A DNA stretch of 64,000 nt from Vulgatibacter incomptus_A (GTDB lineage Bacteria > Myxococcota > Myxococcia > Myxococcales > Vulgatibacteraceae). Below are positions 8,314-16,757 of this stretch, one piece after another. Under the pieces are notes generated by a model. That model saw only the letters and a list, made by a program, of their open reading frames with translations, was not told the DNA's origin and searched no databases. Positions within the stretch are counted from its first letter, which is position 1; each line of letters starts with the position of its first letter. The stretch lies in assembly GCA_040391605.1 (NCBI GenBank), contig JBEBXK010000001.1, positions 1 through 64,000 of the forward strand, in the 5' to 3' direction. The translations under genes were made by a program, and so were the position numbers.

Positions 8314-9756
8314 ATGATCGCGAAGACAGCAGCAGCCGGCGGTTCCCGGCTACATCCGGATCTTCTCGCCTTCTCGAGCTCGTTGGGCCTGGACGTGGCG
8401 TTGTTGGAGGAGGATCTCCTCGGCAGCCTGGCGCATCTGACCATGCTCTCGCGCTGCGGCATCATCCCGAAGGAGGCCGCGGCCTCCCTGCGCGAGGGCC
8501 TGCTCGCCATCCGGCGGGCGGCACGGGACGGCACGCTCGAGCTCCCAGCGGAGGAGGACATCCACATGGCGGTGGAGTCCCTCCTCCACGCCTCCGTCGG
8601 CGCGCCGGCGGGGCTCCTCCACACCGCCCGCTCCCGCAACGATCAGGTGGCGCTGGACCTGAAGCTCCACGTGCGGGAGCAGACCACCATCATCCTCGAG
8701 GCCATCGCCCGCCTCGTGGAGGCTCTCGTCGATCGGGCCGCCGCCGAGGCCGATGTCCTGCTGCCGGCCTACACCCATCGGCAGCGGGCCCAGCCCATCA
8801 GCCTGGCCTATTGGTTCGCCTCCTACGCTGCGGCCTTCGCCAGGGATCTGGAGACCTTCGCCTTCGTCCGCGATCAGGCGGACTCGATGCCCCTGGGGGT
8901 CGGCGCCATCGCCGGCTCCACCCTCCCCATCGATCGCGAGATCACCCGGGAGTTGCTGGGATTTGGCCGGATCAGCCTCAACGGCCTCGACACCGTCGGC
9001 GATCGGGACTTCGTCCTCGATTACACCTACGCCGCCTCCCGCTTCCTGCTCCACGCCAGCCGCTTCGCCACCGACCTCATCGACTTCAGCTCCGCCGAGT
9101 TCGGCTTCGTCAGACTCGACGATGAGATCGCATGTGGATCGAGCATGATGCCGCAGAAGAAGAACCCCGACGTCTTCGAGCTGATCCGGGGCAAGAGCGG
9201 CCGCGCCGTCGGCAACCTGGTCGGCCTGCTGGTCACGTTGAAGGGCCTCCCCGGCGGCTACAACCGCGACCTCCAGGAGGATCGCGCGCCCCTCCTCGAG
9301 ACCGGCCCCCTCGTCCGCGGCGTGCTCTCGATGCTCGAGCTGGCCCTTCCCCGCGTCCGCTTCCAGCCCGATCGCTGCCTCCGCGCCCTGGAGGAGGACG
9401 CCACCCAGGCCACCGATCTGGCTGAGGCGCTGGTCAAGAAGGGAGTCCCCTTCCGCACCGCCTACCAGGCCGTGGGGGCCCTCGTCCGAAGGTGCCAGGA
9501 CGAAGGGCTCCCCCTCTCCGCCGCGACCCCCGCGCTCGCCCAACCGATCCACCCGGCCTTCGACGCGGCCACCCTGCAAGCTGCGAGCTTGGACGGCGCC
9601 CTCGAGCGCAAGTCGAGCGCAGGGAGCACCGGGAGGGCTCCGGTGGAGGCGCAGCTTGAAACGCTGCGGCAGCTCACGGCGAGCAGCCTTGCCGGGATGC
9701 GGACCGCACCTCGCCTCGCCCAGCTCCTCCTCGCCCTCGAGTCTGCTCCGCTCTGA
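8314..9756 (+). CDS. argH: Argininosuccinate lyase
   Basis: ArgH splits argininosuccinate into arginine and fumarate, the last step of the pathway. The 480-residue protein belongs to the fumarase/aspartase superfamily; the signature GSSMMPQKKNPDVFELIRGK is complete, and HTARSRNDQVALD and YTHRQRAQPIS are present. The ATG at 8314 has AGGAG about 9 bases before it; the in-frame ATG at 8248 would add 22 unconserved residues inside the repeat element. It is separated from argG by 366 bases of repeats, so it may have its own promoter or be expressed by readthrough. Confidence 0.95.
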   Translation: MIAKTAAAGGSRLHPDLLAFSSSLGLDVALLEEDLLGSLAHLTMLSRCGIIPKEAAASLREGLLAIRRAARDGTLELPAEEDIHMAVESLLHASVGAPAGLLHTARSRNDQVALDLKLHVREQTTIILEAIARLVEALVDRAAAEADVLLPAYTHRQRAQPISLAYWFASYAAAFARDLETFAFVRDQADSMPLGVGAIAGSTLPIDREITRELLGFGRISLNGLDTVGDRDFVLDYTYAASRFLLHASRFATDLIDFSSAEFGFVRLDDEIACGSSMMPQKKNPDVFELIRGKSGRAVGNLVGLLVTLKGLPGGYNRDLQEDRAPLLETGPLVRGVLSMLELALPRVRFQPDRCLRALEEDATQATDLAEALVKKGVPFRTAYQAVGALVRRCQDEGLPLSAATPALAQPIHPAFDAATLQAASLDGALERKSSAGSTGRAPVEAQLETLRQLTASSLAGMRTAPRLAQLLLALESAPL

Positions 9757-9782
9757 CCCTCGATCCCTATCCCTTCGCCGAC

Positions 9783-9931
9783 GGGTCGCTCCCCGCGCAT
9801 GTGGCGGAGGACGGGACGACCCTCACAGCTGCCAGCGGGCCGGGTCGTTCCCCCGCGCATGCGGCGGAGGCATACGGGCGGCCCTGATGCACCCCCAGCA
9901 AAGGGTCGTTCCTTCGCGCATGCGGCGGAGG
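9783..9931 (+). CRISPR. CRISPR-like array of three 28-29-base repeats, no cas genes
   Basis: Three copies of a 28-29-base sequence start at 9783, 9842 and 9903. Each reads GGGTCGNTCC, then CGCGCATG, then GGCGGAGG, with a CCGC-GCAT-GCGG stem in the middle copy. The intervening 31- and 32-base stretches differ. Repeat length, spacing, GTCGTTCCCC-like start and central hairpin resemble type I-E repeats. The outer copies deviate, as in a decaying or very small array. Against this, other intergenic regions of the window hold plain tandem arrays with periods near 60, and the two spacers share short blocks (ACGGG, CCCT, CAGC). No cas gene is present. It could therefore be a degenerate 60-base minisatellite. 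Confidence 0.4.
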
Positions 9932-10038
9932 CTGAGTCAATCCGAGGGGCGTGGGCGCTACTGGCGCAATCGAGCGGCGAGGCGCTCCCCGGGATCGGGA
10001 GATCGCCTCGACATTTCTGCCCGGCTCGCGGATCAAAA

Positions 10039-13000
10039 TCAGAAGAGTTCGTGAAACTCCAGCCAGTACGGTCCGATGCTGGAGGGCGACGTCTCGCTGT
10101 AGTGCTTGGTCCGAACGAAGTACGTCCCGCTCGAGGGCGCGCTCCACGTGAGCCGCGAGCAAACGGAGATTCCGCCGTCGTCGTCGCTCGCGATCTCGTT
10201 CCCGAGGTTGTTATAGAGCCAGAGCTTGGTATCCGACGAGGTGCCGACGCCCGTCCCCGCGGAGCTGCCCGTGACACATCGCCCGACGACGCCGCTGTAG
10301 GTCTCGAAGCGGTAGGTGTTTCCCCCTGTCGCGACGAAGGAGAAGTAGTCCTGGTCCATCGGCGACGCGGGAGAGTCTCCCTTGATCAGCTGGTTGGGGA
10401 CTATTGGGTTGGCGGCACCCCTCGTGTCGTTGGGCTCCACCTCGTTCACCTCGTCGAGATCCCACGTGGTGAACTCCAGGCTGAACTCGTTCAAGAAGGG
10501 GGTCGCGGGGGTCGTGACCACGATGACGATCGAGTCGCCGGCTAGAACCTTCCGGAGCAGCTTGCTGTTGGCAGTACCCGTGAAGTCGTCGTTGCCCACC
10601 AGGCAGTTGACCGTCGGCGTCGAGGCGTCGAAGGGAGTGGCGAAGGCGTGGAGATACCCATTGAGGTCCTGCCAGTTTGCGACGGCCTCCAGCCAGAGGT
10701 CGTCCGCGCTGGTGTTGACGAACTCGTAGCTGGTGTAGCGGTACGAGGTGCTGCCCGAGGCGCAGGCCTCGTTCGGGCGATCCCATACTCGGGTCGATCC
10801 GAGGAACCGGCCGGTGATGGACACGCTGTCGCCGCTGGCCGGCATGGCCAACGGCTCCCAGTTGCAGGAGGAGCTGCAGCCGTCGCCGTCCTGGTCGTTC
10901 CCGTCGTCGCATTGCTCTTCGCCAACGACCTCAAGGTCCCCGCAGATCGGCGCGCAGGGCCCGGCCGAGCAATCCCAACCCGGCTCGGCGAAGCAGTCGA
11001 GCGTACAACCATCGCCTGTCTGGAAGTTCGCGTCGTCGCAGTCCTCCCACGGGTCGACGACGCCGTCGCCGCAGCTGTCGAGTATCGTGCAGGTCGAGTT
11101 GCAGCCGGGTTCGCCGTCGCATCGCTCGCCGTCGCTGAGGTAGCCATCGCCACACGAGGGTGACAGCTTGACAGTCACGGTGAATGGCCCTTCGCTTGTA
11201 CTGGAATATCCATCGGCGATGACGTAATAGGTAGCGCCTGAGGTGAGCTGCTGGGTGGTCGGCGGGCTGTCCACGCACGCGAGGCCGGTGAGGGTTCCGC
11301 CACAGCCGCCAGAGAGGATCTGGATGAAGTTGTCGTGGGCGCTGATCATGTTGAAGACGTAGGCACCATCGACAGGCGCGACGAAGGAAGCGGTGTTGTC
11401 CGGGCCGTTGGCTCCGAATCCGTTGCACATGCTGCCGTAGGTCGGCGCTGCACCCGCCGTACTGCCGACCCAGGTCCAGAGTCCGGCGCCGCTCTCCATC
11501 GCGGTCAGGTCGTATGGGTTCCTGCAGCTCGCTCCGAGGAGGGAGCAGTCCACGCAGTTCGGATCGCTCGTGTCGTCGCACTCCTCGTCGCCCATGATGA
11601 GATCATCGCCGCAGATCGGCTCGCAGGGGCCGTTGGAGCAATCCCATCCCTGCTCGAAGGTGCAATCCAGACCGCAGCCGTCGCCGACGAAGGCGTTGCC
11701 ATCATCGCATTCTTCGTTCGCGTCGAGGAGGCCGTCCCCGCAGGTCCCGCTCACCTGGCAGTCGGCGCTGCAATCGGGATCGCCGTCGCATCGCTCGCCG
11801 TCGCTGACGTAGCCGTCGCCGCAGACCGAGTTCAGCTTCGCCGTGACGACGAAGGGCCCAGAGCTCGTGTCGAAGTAGCCGTCGGCGACGACGTAGTAGG
11901 TGGTCCCTGCGGTGAGCGAGAGGGTGACGGGCGGGTCGTCGGCACACGAGAGCCCCGTGAGCGCGCCCTGGCAGCCGGTGAAGATCTGGATGAAGTTGTC
12001 GTGGGGGCTGACCTGGTGGAAGGTGTAGCTCCCCGTGATGGGTGGAACGAAGGCCGCGGTCACGTCGGGGCCGTTCGCGCCGAAGCCGCCACAGAGGCTG
12101 CCGTAGGTGAAGCTCCGGCCGGCGGTGGTCCCGGTCCAAGTCCAGATGCCGGGAGAGGACTCCCTGACGTTCAAGTCGACGGGCGAGGCGCAGCTCCGTC
12201 CGAGGACCATGCAGCCGACGCATTCGGGATCGCCCGGGTCGTCGCACTCCTCCGGCCCCACCACCAGCCCGTCGCCGCAGATGGCGCTGCAGGCCGTGCC
12301 GCTGCACGACCAGCCGTCGACGACCTGGCACTCCCGGGAGCAACCAGCATCCCCGCCGGGGTTGCCGTCGTCGCATCCCTCGCCCGGGTCGAGGATGCCG
12401 TCGCCGCAGCTCCCGACCATGGTGCAGTCCGCGTTGCAGCCGGGCGTACCGTCGCAGCGCTCGTTGGCGTCGACGTTCCCGTCCCCGCAATAGCTCGCGA
12501 GATCCACCGAGATGGTGAACGGGCCTGCGCTGTTGGAGTAGTGGCCATCCGCCATCACGTAGTACTGCTCGCCGGCGACCAGCGCCACAGAGACAGGGCC
12601 GTCCTCGACGCAGAAGAGCCCTCGGGGGCGGCTGGTCGTCTCACAGGGACCGGTGGCCACCTGAAAGAAGTAGTCCTGGGACGAAGACATGGAGAAGGTG
12701 TAGACGCCGGTCTGGGGCGCGACGAATGACGCGGTGACGTCCGGGCCCTGCGGGAAGGAGTTCGATTCGCAGAGATTCCAATAGGTGTCGGCTCGACCGG
12801 TGGTGGTTCCGGTCCAGGTCCAATGGGAGCTGCTGGTCTGCATCGAGTTCAGATCGTAGGGGAAGTGGCAATCCTTCCCCAGGATCTTGCAATTCACACA
12901 GGAGGGGTCCGCATCGTCGTCGCAGTCTTCGTCCGGGCTCACGTAGCCGTCGCCGCAGAAGCTGGAGACGCAGGTGAGTCCGTCACAGTAGGAGCCGGGC

Positions 13001-14724
13001 TCACAGAGGATGCCCGTCCCGCAGGCCTCCCCCCACGAGACGATCGGTGTGATCACCGCGCCTAGCTCGAAGGTGCCGCCGACGCCGATGCCCGAGTCGT
13101 CGAAGCGGTCGGCGACGATGTAGAGCATCGTCCCGGCCGGGACATCCTCGAGCGTTGCATATTCATAGAAGCCGGGACCGGGGACGTCCATGCAGATGAG
13201 CTCGCTCCAGGGATCGGTGCAGTTGCTGCTGACGGCGAGGATGGAGTCGACGTTGGCGCCGCCCAGGAGAGAGAACTCGATCCTGGCGCGCTCCGCGACG
13301 TGGAAGGCCATCGTGAGGTCTTCGGTGTTGAACGGCCTGCACGTGGGTGAGAAGTGGTTGCCCAGGCCCGTGCTGTCGCCGAAGTAGATGAAGCCATTGG
13401 AGGCGAAGGTGGCGTCGGCGTTCAGGTTGACCATGTTCGGATCGCAGACCCAGCGCTCGAGAAGGCATTCCGAGCTACAACCATCCCCGTCGACGACGCC
13501 GCCGTCGTCGCATTCCTCCGAGCCCGAGAGGACCCCATCGCCGCAGATCGGGCAGATGCTGATGTTGCCCGCGCAGGCCGGATCTTCGCAGTCGGTCAGG
13601 CCGTTTCCATCGTCGTCCACGCCGTTGCCGCAGATCTCGGGACGTGTACAATCGGTGGTATCGAAGGAACAATCACTCGTACAGGAGAGGACGCCGCCGA
13701 CGTAGCCCAAGCCGAGGCCTGCGCAGCTCTGGCCAGCGAGATCGAGGCCGTCACAAGACTCGGGGCCCTCCCGCGTCCCGTCGCCGCAGGTCGCGCTCGA
13801 GCAACCGCCGGTGTCGAAGCGACAGGCGTCGTCGCAGAGCAGCGTGCCGGCGTCAAAGCCCTGGGTCAGGCAGCTCGTCCCGCCGAGATCGAGGCTGTCG
13901 CAGTCCTCGTCTCCACCGCGGCGACCGTCGCCGCAGCGGTTGCAGGCCGGATCCTCCGCGCAGGCGGGATCGTCGCAGTCGGCCAGGCTGTCTCCGTCGT
14001 CGTCGACGCCGTTGTCGCAGATCTCGACCAGCGCACAGGCCTCGACGGCGAAGGTACAGTCGAGGTCACAGCCGAGCGTGCCGGCGTTGAAGCCGAAGTC
14101 CTGACAGCTCGCTCCCTGCAGATCGTCGCCGTCGCATGCCTCGTCTCCCACCACGAGGCCGTCGCCGCATTCGGCGACGCAGGCTCCATCGGAACAATCC
14201 CAGCCTGCTTCCTGCTGACACCCAGAGTCGCAGCCATCGCCGTTGTTCGTGTTTCCATCGTCGCAGCTCTCGCCACTGTCCACGACACCGTCGCCACATC
14301 CTGCGAAGGTGCAGTCGGTCCGACAGGCGTTCGCGCGGGTGTCGCTGTTATCCGCGCCGAAGTCGCAATCCTCGCCGTCGTCGAGATGGCCATCGCCGCA
14401 GATCGGTCCAGCGCCACCGGTTCCGCCCTCGCCGCCGGCGCCCCCTTCTCCACCTGCGCCCCCCTGGCCTCCGACTCCACCGCTGCCGCCCTGACCGCCG
14501 ATGCCTCCATGACCGCCGCTGCCGCCGGTGCCTCCATGACCGCCGCTGCCGCTGGTGCCTCCACGACCGCCGCTGCCGCCGGTACCTCCCTTGCCGCCGG
14601 TGCCACCGGCCGCGTCATCACCGGCGGTGCCGCCGGTATTCCCACCTCCGGGGCGCTCGTCGCCCCCACATGCAGCGACGCAGACGCCTGCGAGAAGGGC
14701 AATCCAAAGATAGTTGCGAGCCAT
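10039..14724 (-). CDS. Large Cys-rich outer-surface lipoprotein with DUF4215 repeats and PPC-like domains
   Basis: This 1561-residue protein starts with a lipoprotein signal (lipobox VAAC, Cys19). A Gly-rich stalk (about residues 20-107, GGxGG repeats) follows. After that comes a long series of Cys-rich modules of the CGDG..EECDDGN..GDGCS..C type (DUF4215). Three longer modules of about 200 residues, each with a W-T-W-x-G-[ST]-T core and a TYYVxADG-like strand, alternate with them, and a prepeptidase-C-terminal-like domain (EPNDTRGAAN... onwards) ends it. Such proteins are exported and anchored in myxobacteria; binding or catalytic function is unknown. GGAGG lies 8 bases before the ATG. The first Cys module resembles that of the lipoprotein at 29637-30743. 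Confidence 0.85.
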   Translation of the reverse strand: MARNYLWIALLAGVCVAACGGDERPGGGNTGGTAGDDAAGGTGGKGGTGGSGGRGGTSGSGGHGGTGGSGGHGGIGGQGGSGGVGGQGGAGGEGGAGGEGGTGGAGPICGDGHLDDGEDCDFGADNSDTRANACRTDCTFAGCGDGVVDSGESCDDGNTNNGDGCDSGCQQEAGWDCSDGACVAECGDGLVVGDEACDGDDLQGASCQDFGFNAGTLGCDLDCTFAVEACALVEICDNGVDDDGDSLADCDDPACAEDPACNRCGDGRRGGDEDCDSLDLGGTSCLTQGFDAGTLLCDDACRFDTGGCSSATCGDGTREGPESCDGLDLAGQSCAGLGLGYVGGVLSCTSDCSFDTTDCTRPEICGNGVDDDGNGLTDCEDPACAGNISICPICGDGVLSGSEECDDGGVVDGDGCSSECLLERWVCDPNMVNLNADATFASNGFIYFGDSTGLGNHFSPTCRPFNTEDLTMAFHVAERARIEFSLLGGANVDSILAVSSNCTDPWSELICMDVPGPGFYEYATLEDVPAGTMLYIVADRFDDSGIGVGGTFELGAVITPIVSWGEACGTGILCEPGSYCDGLTCVSSFCGDGYVSPDEDCDDDADPSCVNCKILGKDCHFPYDLNSMQTSSSHWTWTGTTTGRADTYWNLCESNSFPQGPDVTASFVAPQTGVYTFSMSSSQDYFFQVATGPCETTSRPRGLFCVEDGPVSVALVAGEQYYVMADGHYSNSAGPFTISVDLASYCGDGNVDANERCDGTPGCNADCTMVGSCGDGILDPGEGCDDGNPGGDAGCSRECQVVDGWSCSGTACSAICGDGLVVGPEECDDPGDPECVGCMVLGRSCASPVDLNVRESSPGIWTWTGTTAGRSFTYGSLCGGFGANGPDVTAAFVPPITGSYTFHQVSPHDNFIQIFTGCQGALTGLSCADDPPVTLSLTAGTTYYVVADGYFDTSSGPFVVTAKLNSVCGDGYVSDGERCDGDPDCSADCQVSGTCGDGLLDANEECDDGNAFVGDGCGLDCTFEQGWDCSNGPCEPICGDDLIMGDEECDDTSDPNCVDCSLLGASCRNPYDLTAMESGAGLWTWVGSTAGAAPTYGSMCNGFGANGPDNTASFVAPVDGAYVFNMISAHDNFIQILSGGCGGTLTGLACVDSPPTTQQLTSGATYYVIADGYSSTSEGPFTVTVKLSPSCGDGYLSDGERCDGEPGCNSTCTILDSCGDGVVDPWEDCDDANFQTGDGCTLDCFAEPGWDCSAGPCAPICGDLEVVGEEQCDDGNDQDGDGCSSSCNWEPLAMPASGDSVSITGRFLGSTRVWDRPNEACASGSTSYRYTSYEFVNTSADDLWLEAVANWQDLNGYLHAFATPFDASTPTVNCLVGNDDFTGTANSKLLRKVLAGDSIVIVVTTPATPFLNEFSLEFTTWDLDEVNEVEPNDTRGAANPIVPNQLIKGDSPASPMDQDYFSFVATGGNTYRFETYSGVVGRCVTGSSAGTGVGTSSDTKLWLYNNLGNEIASDDDGGISVCSRLTWSAPSSGTYFVRTKHYSETSPSSIGPYWLEFHELF

Positions 14725-14832
14725 GGCATGAGCCTCCGGCGTGTCGAGGAGGCTCGATTACGATGGGTTTCGAGATCACGCGCAACAGCGCAAATTACAC
14801 CGACCTCATATCAATGGGTAAAGCCCGCAATA

Positions 14833-14848
14833 ATAGCTACTTAGCTAT
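14833..14848. promoter_or_regulatory. AT-rich inverted repeat upstream of the Cys-rich lipoprotein gene
   Basis: ATAGCTA (14833-14839) and TAGCTAT (14842-14848) are perfect 7-base arms separated by two bases. They lie about 110 bases before the leftward gene that starts at 14724, inside a short AT-rich island. That makes this the likely promoter/operator area of the gene. No regulator can be named. Confidence 0.4.
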
Positions 14849-14917
14849 GGAGCGCAGTGTGTATCAGCAGACACTCGGGCGAGCGCCCTCATCGGAGTCA
14901 CCCGAAGAAGGCGTTTG

Positions 14918-15011
14918 AGGGGATCGCCCCGCGTGCTCCGCGCGAGGGAGCTCTCATACGCTCGCTCGGCTCCGGCTCGCGAGAGTTTGCGGCCTCGTCA
15001 CAAACTCTCAG
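14918..15011 (-). repeat. Palindromic dispersed repeat, copy 3 (inverted)
   Basis: On the minus strand this reads CTGAGAGTTTG, an 11-base loop, CAAACTCTCGCGAGCCGG and then a GAGCGAGCG stretch, matching copy 1 near argG in stem, loop length and flank. The stem arms are 15001-15009 and 14981-14989. The truD stop codon is the TGA of CTGAGAG, so the element sits exactly at the 3' end of that gene. Confidence 0.6.
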
Positions 15012-16615
15012 TCCTCCCTCTTCTCGGCCGAGTCGGCCTGGGGCTTGGCGGGGCGCTTGCCGATCCGCTTCGGTCCGCCGGACTTTCGAGTTCCCGAGCC
15101 TCGCTTGGCTTTGGAGGCCGCCGCCTTGGCTTCGGCCTTGGCGGCGGCGGCGAACCGGGCTTCGGCCCTCGCGACCTTCTTGCGCCGCTGCTGCTCGCGG
15201 AAGCCCAGCTTCTCGGCAGGGGGAGGAGGCTCGACCGTCTGCGTGGCCGCCTCGCCGGGCGCCTCCGATGTCTCTGCCTCAGGGAGGTCTCCGCCGAGGT
15301 CCGGCGCGGGCCTCGCCGATGCCTCGGGGGAGCGGCGCTTCATCTTCTTGGGGAGGTGGGCCTCGGAGGGGCCGCCGAAGGCGCGCGAGAGCATCTCGAG
15401 AGCGACGGGGTGGAGCTCGCCGTGCCGCTCGCGGGCCTCCTCCTCGAGCATCGCGAACCAGAAGAGGCGCTTGGTCACCAGGGTGGCGTAGGCGCCAGGG
15501 GGTAGGGTGAAGGCGACGTTCACCCGCAGCTTGCGGCGGTTCATCTCGTCGGGGCGCGGCTCGGAGACGACGAGCTTGCCCGGGTAGATCAGCAGCGGGC
15601 GCTCTTCGTGCTTGAAGAACATGGCCGGGAGCCTGGGGAGGGCGAGGTCCGCGAGGCTGATCCGCTCCCGCTGCAGGGTCTCCTCTACCGCCAGCCTCGT
15701 TCGCTCGTCGGTGTATTCGGTGTCGGGGCCCAGCAGAGGGAAGGTCCGCTCGCGCAAGTCGCGGAGGACGTCGCCGCCGATCTCTCGGGGGAGGAGGAGG
15801 CGCCCGGCCTGGTAGCGCAGCGAGATCAGATCGCTCTCGTCGATCATCCCCTGGAGGAGGCGACGCACCCCTTCGTTCCAGAGCCAGCTCTGGTACTCGA
15901 AGAGGAGCAGCGCCCGGTAGCGCGGCTCGATCTCCTGGATGGCGCCGGCCCAATCGTCCGGGTGGTTGCGCAGGTGGACCAGCACGTTGCGGTAGCGGGC
16001 CACGGCCTTGTAGGGACAGTGGAGATCCCACTCCCCCCAATGGTCGGCCCAGAACTGCTTCACCTTCGCGTCGTCGCTCTTGTCCATGGGCGAGGGCTTC
16101 GCCATGTAGTTATAGAGCGCGTGCTCCAGGTTGCCGCGGATCAGATCCTTGGCGATGAAGCCCTGGCCATGCTTGAGGGCGCCGAAACGCTGGGAGTCGA
16201 AGTAGTTCACCACGCCCACCCGTCGCACGTCGGCGACGGAGGAGGCGAGGCGTGCCACGTCCTCCTCGCTGAGATCGCGGACGGTGATGGCGAAGCGGTT
16301 GGCGGTGAGGTTGGCGGCAGAGAGAGGCTTGGTCACGCGGCCGAGGAACTTGATGCGCAGGTCGGGCTCCTGCATCTCGGCGTCCTTGCCCCGCACGGCG
16401 ATGAGCTGCTCGGTGCGCCCCTGCTTGTCCTTGAGGCCGCAGAAGCTGATCGCCTTCTGCTGCACCCGCATCCTGGTGGCGATCCGCTGGACCGCCTCGA
16501 AGGTGGACAGCTTCTGCTTGTCCATGAGGTAGACGCGGTATTCGCCCTTCGGATCGAAGTCGACCCGGTAGGCCTCCCGGACCACGAAGTCCTCAGGCCG
16601 CTGCTTGAGCTTCAT
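15008..16615 (-). CDS. truD: tRNA pseudouridine synthase TruD family
   Basis: TruD makes pseudouridine at position 13 of tRNAs. The 535-residue protein carries the hallmark GLKDKQGRTEQ with the catalytic Asp in its first 70 residues, and NYFDSQRFG further on. The protein is longer than E. coli TruD (about 350). Part of the excess is in the insertion (TRUD) domain, and the last 110 residues are a Pro/Glu- then Ala/Lys-rich tail that looks disordered and basic, perhaps an RNA-binding extension. AAAGG lies 9 bases before the ATG. The stop codon is embedded in the dispersed palindromic repeat. Confidence 0.9.
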   Translation of the reverse strand: MKLKQRPEDFVVREAYRVDFDPKGEYRVYLMDKQKLSTFEAVQRIATRMRVQQKAISFCGLKDKQGRTEQLIAVRGKDAEMQEPDLRIKFLGRVTKPLSAANLTANRFAITVRDLSEEDVARLASSVADVRRVGVVNYFDSQRFGALKHGQGFIAKDLIRGNLEHALYNYMAKPSPMDKSDDAKVKQFWADHWGEWDLHCPYKAVARYRNVLVHLRNHPDDWAGAIQEIEPRYRALLLFEYQSWLWNEGVRRLLQGMIDESDLISLRYQAGRLLLPREIGGDVLRDLRERTFPLLGPDTEYTDERTRLAVEETLQRERISLADLALPRLPAMFFKHEERPLLIYPGKLVVSEPRPDEMNRRKLRVNVAFTLPPGAYATLVTKRLFWFAMLEEEARERHGELHPVALEMLSRAFGGPSEAHLPKKMKRRSPEASARPAPDLGGDLPEAETSEAPGEAATQTVEPPPPAEKLGFREQQRRKKVARAEARFAAAAKAEAKAAASKAKRGSGTRKSGGPKRIGKRPAKPQADSAEKRED

Positions 16616-16757
16616 CGAAAACTACCTTTCGCTCCCGATCTCCGGGGTGGACGCCTCGCGGCATGGTCCGAAGAAGGGAGGACCCCGACCATCCATTCCG
16701 CAGGATGCTGGGAAACCCGCGCTTCTATCACAGCCGCGGGTGTATCATGGTCCGATC

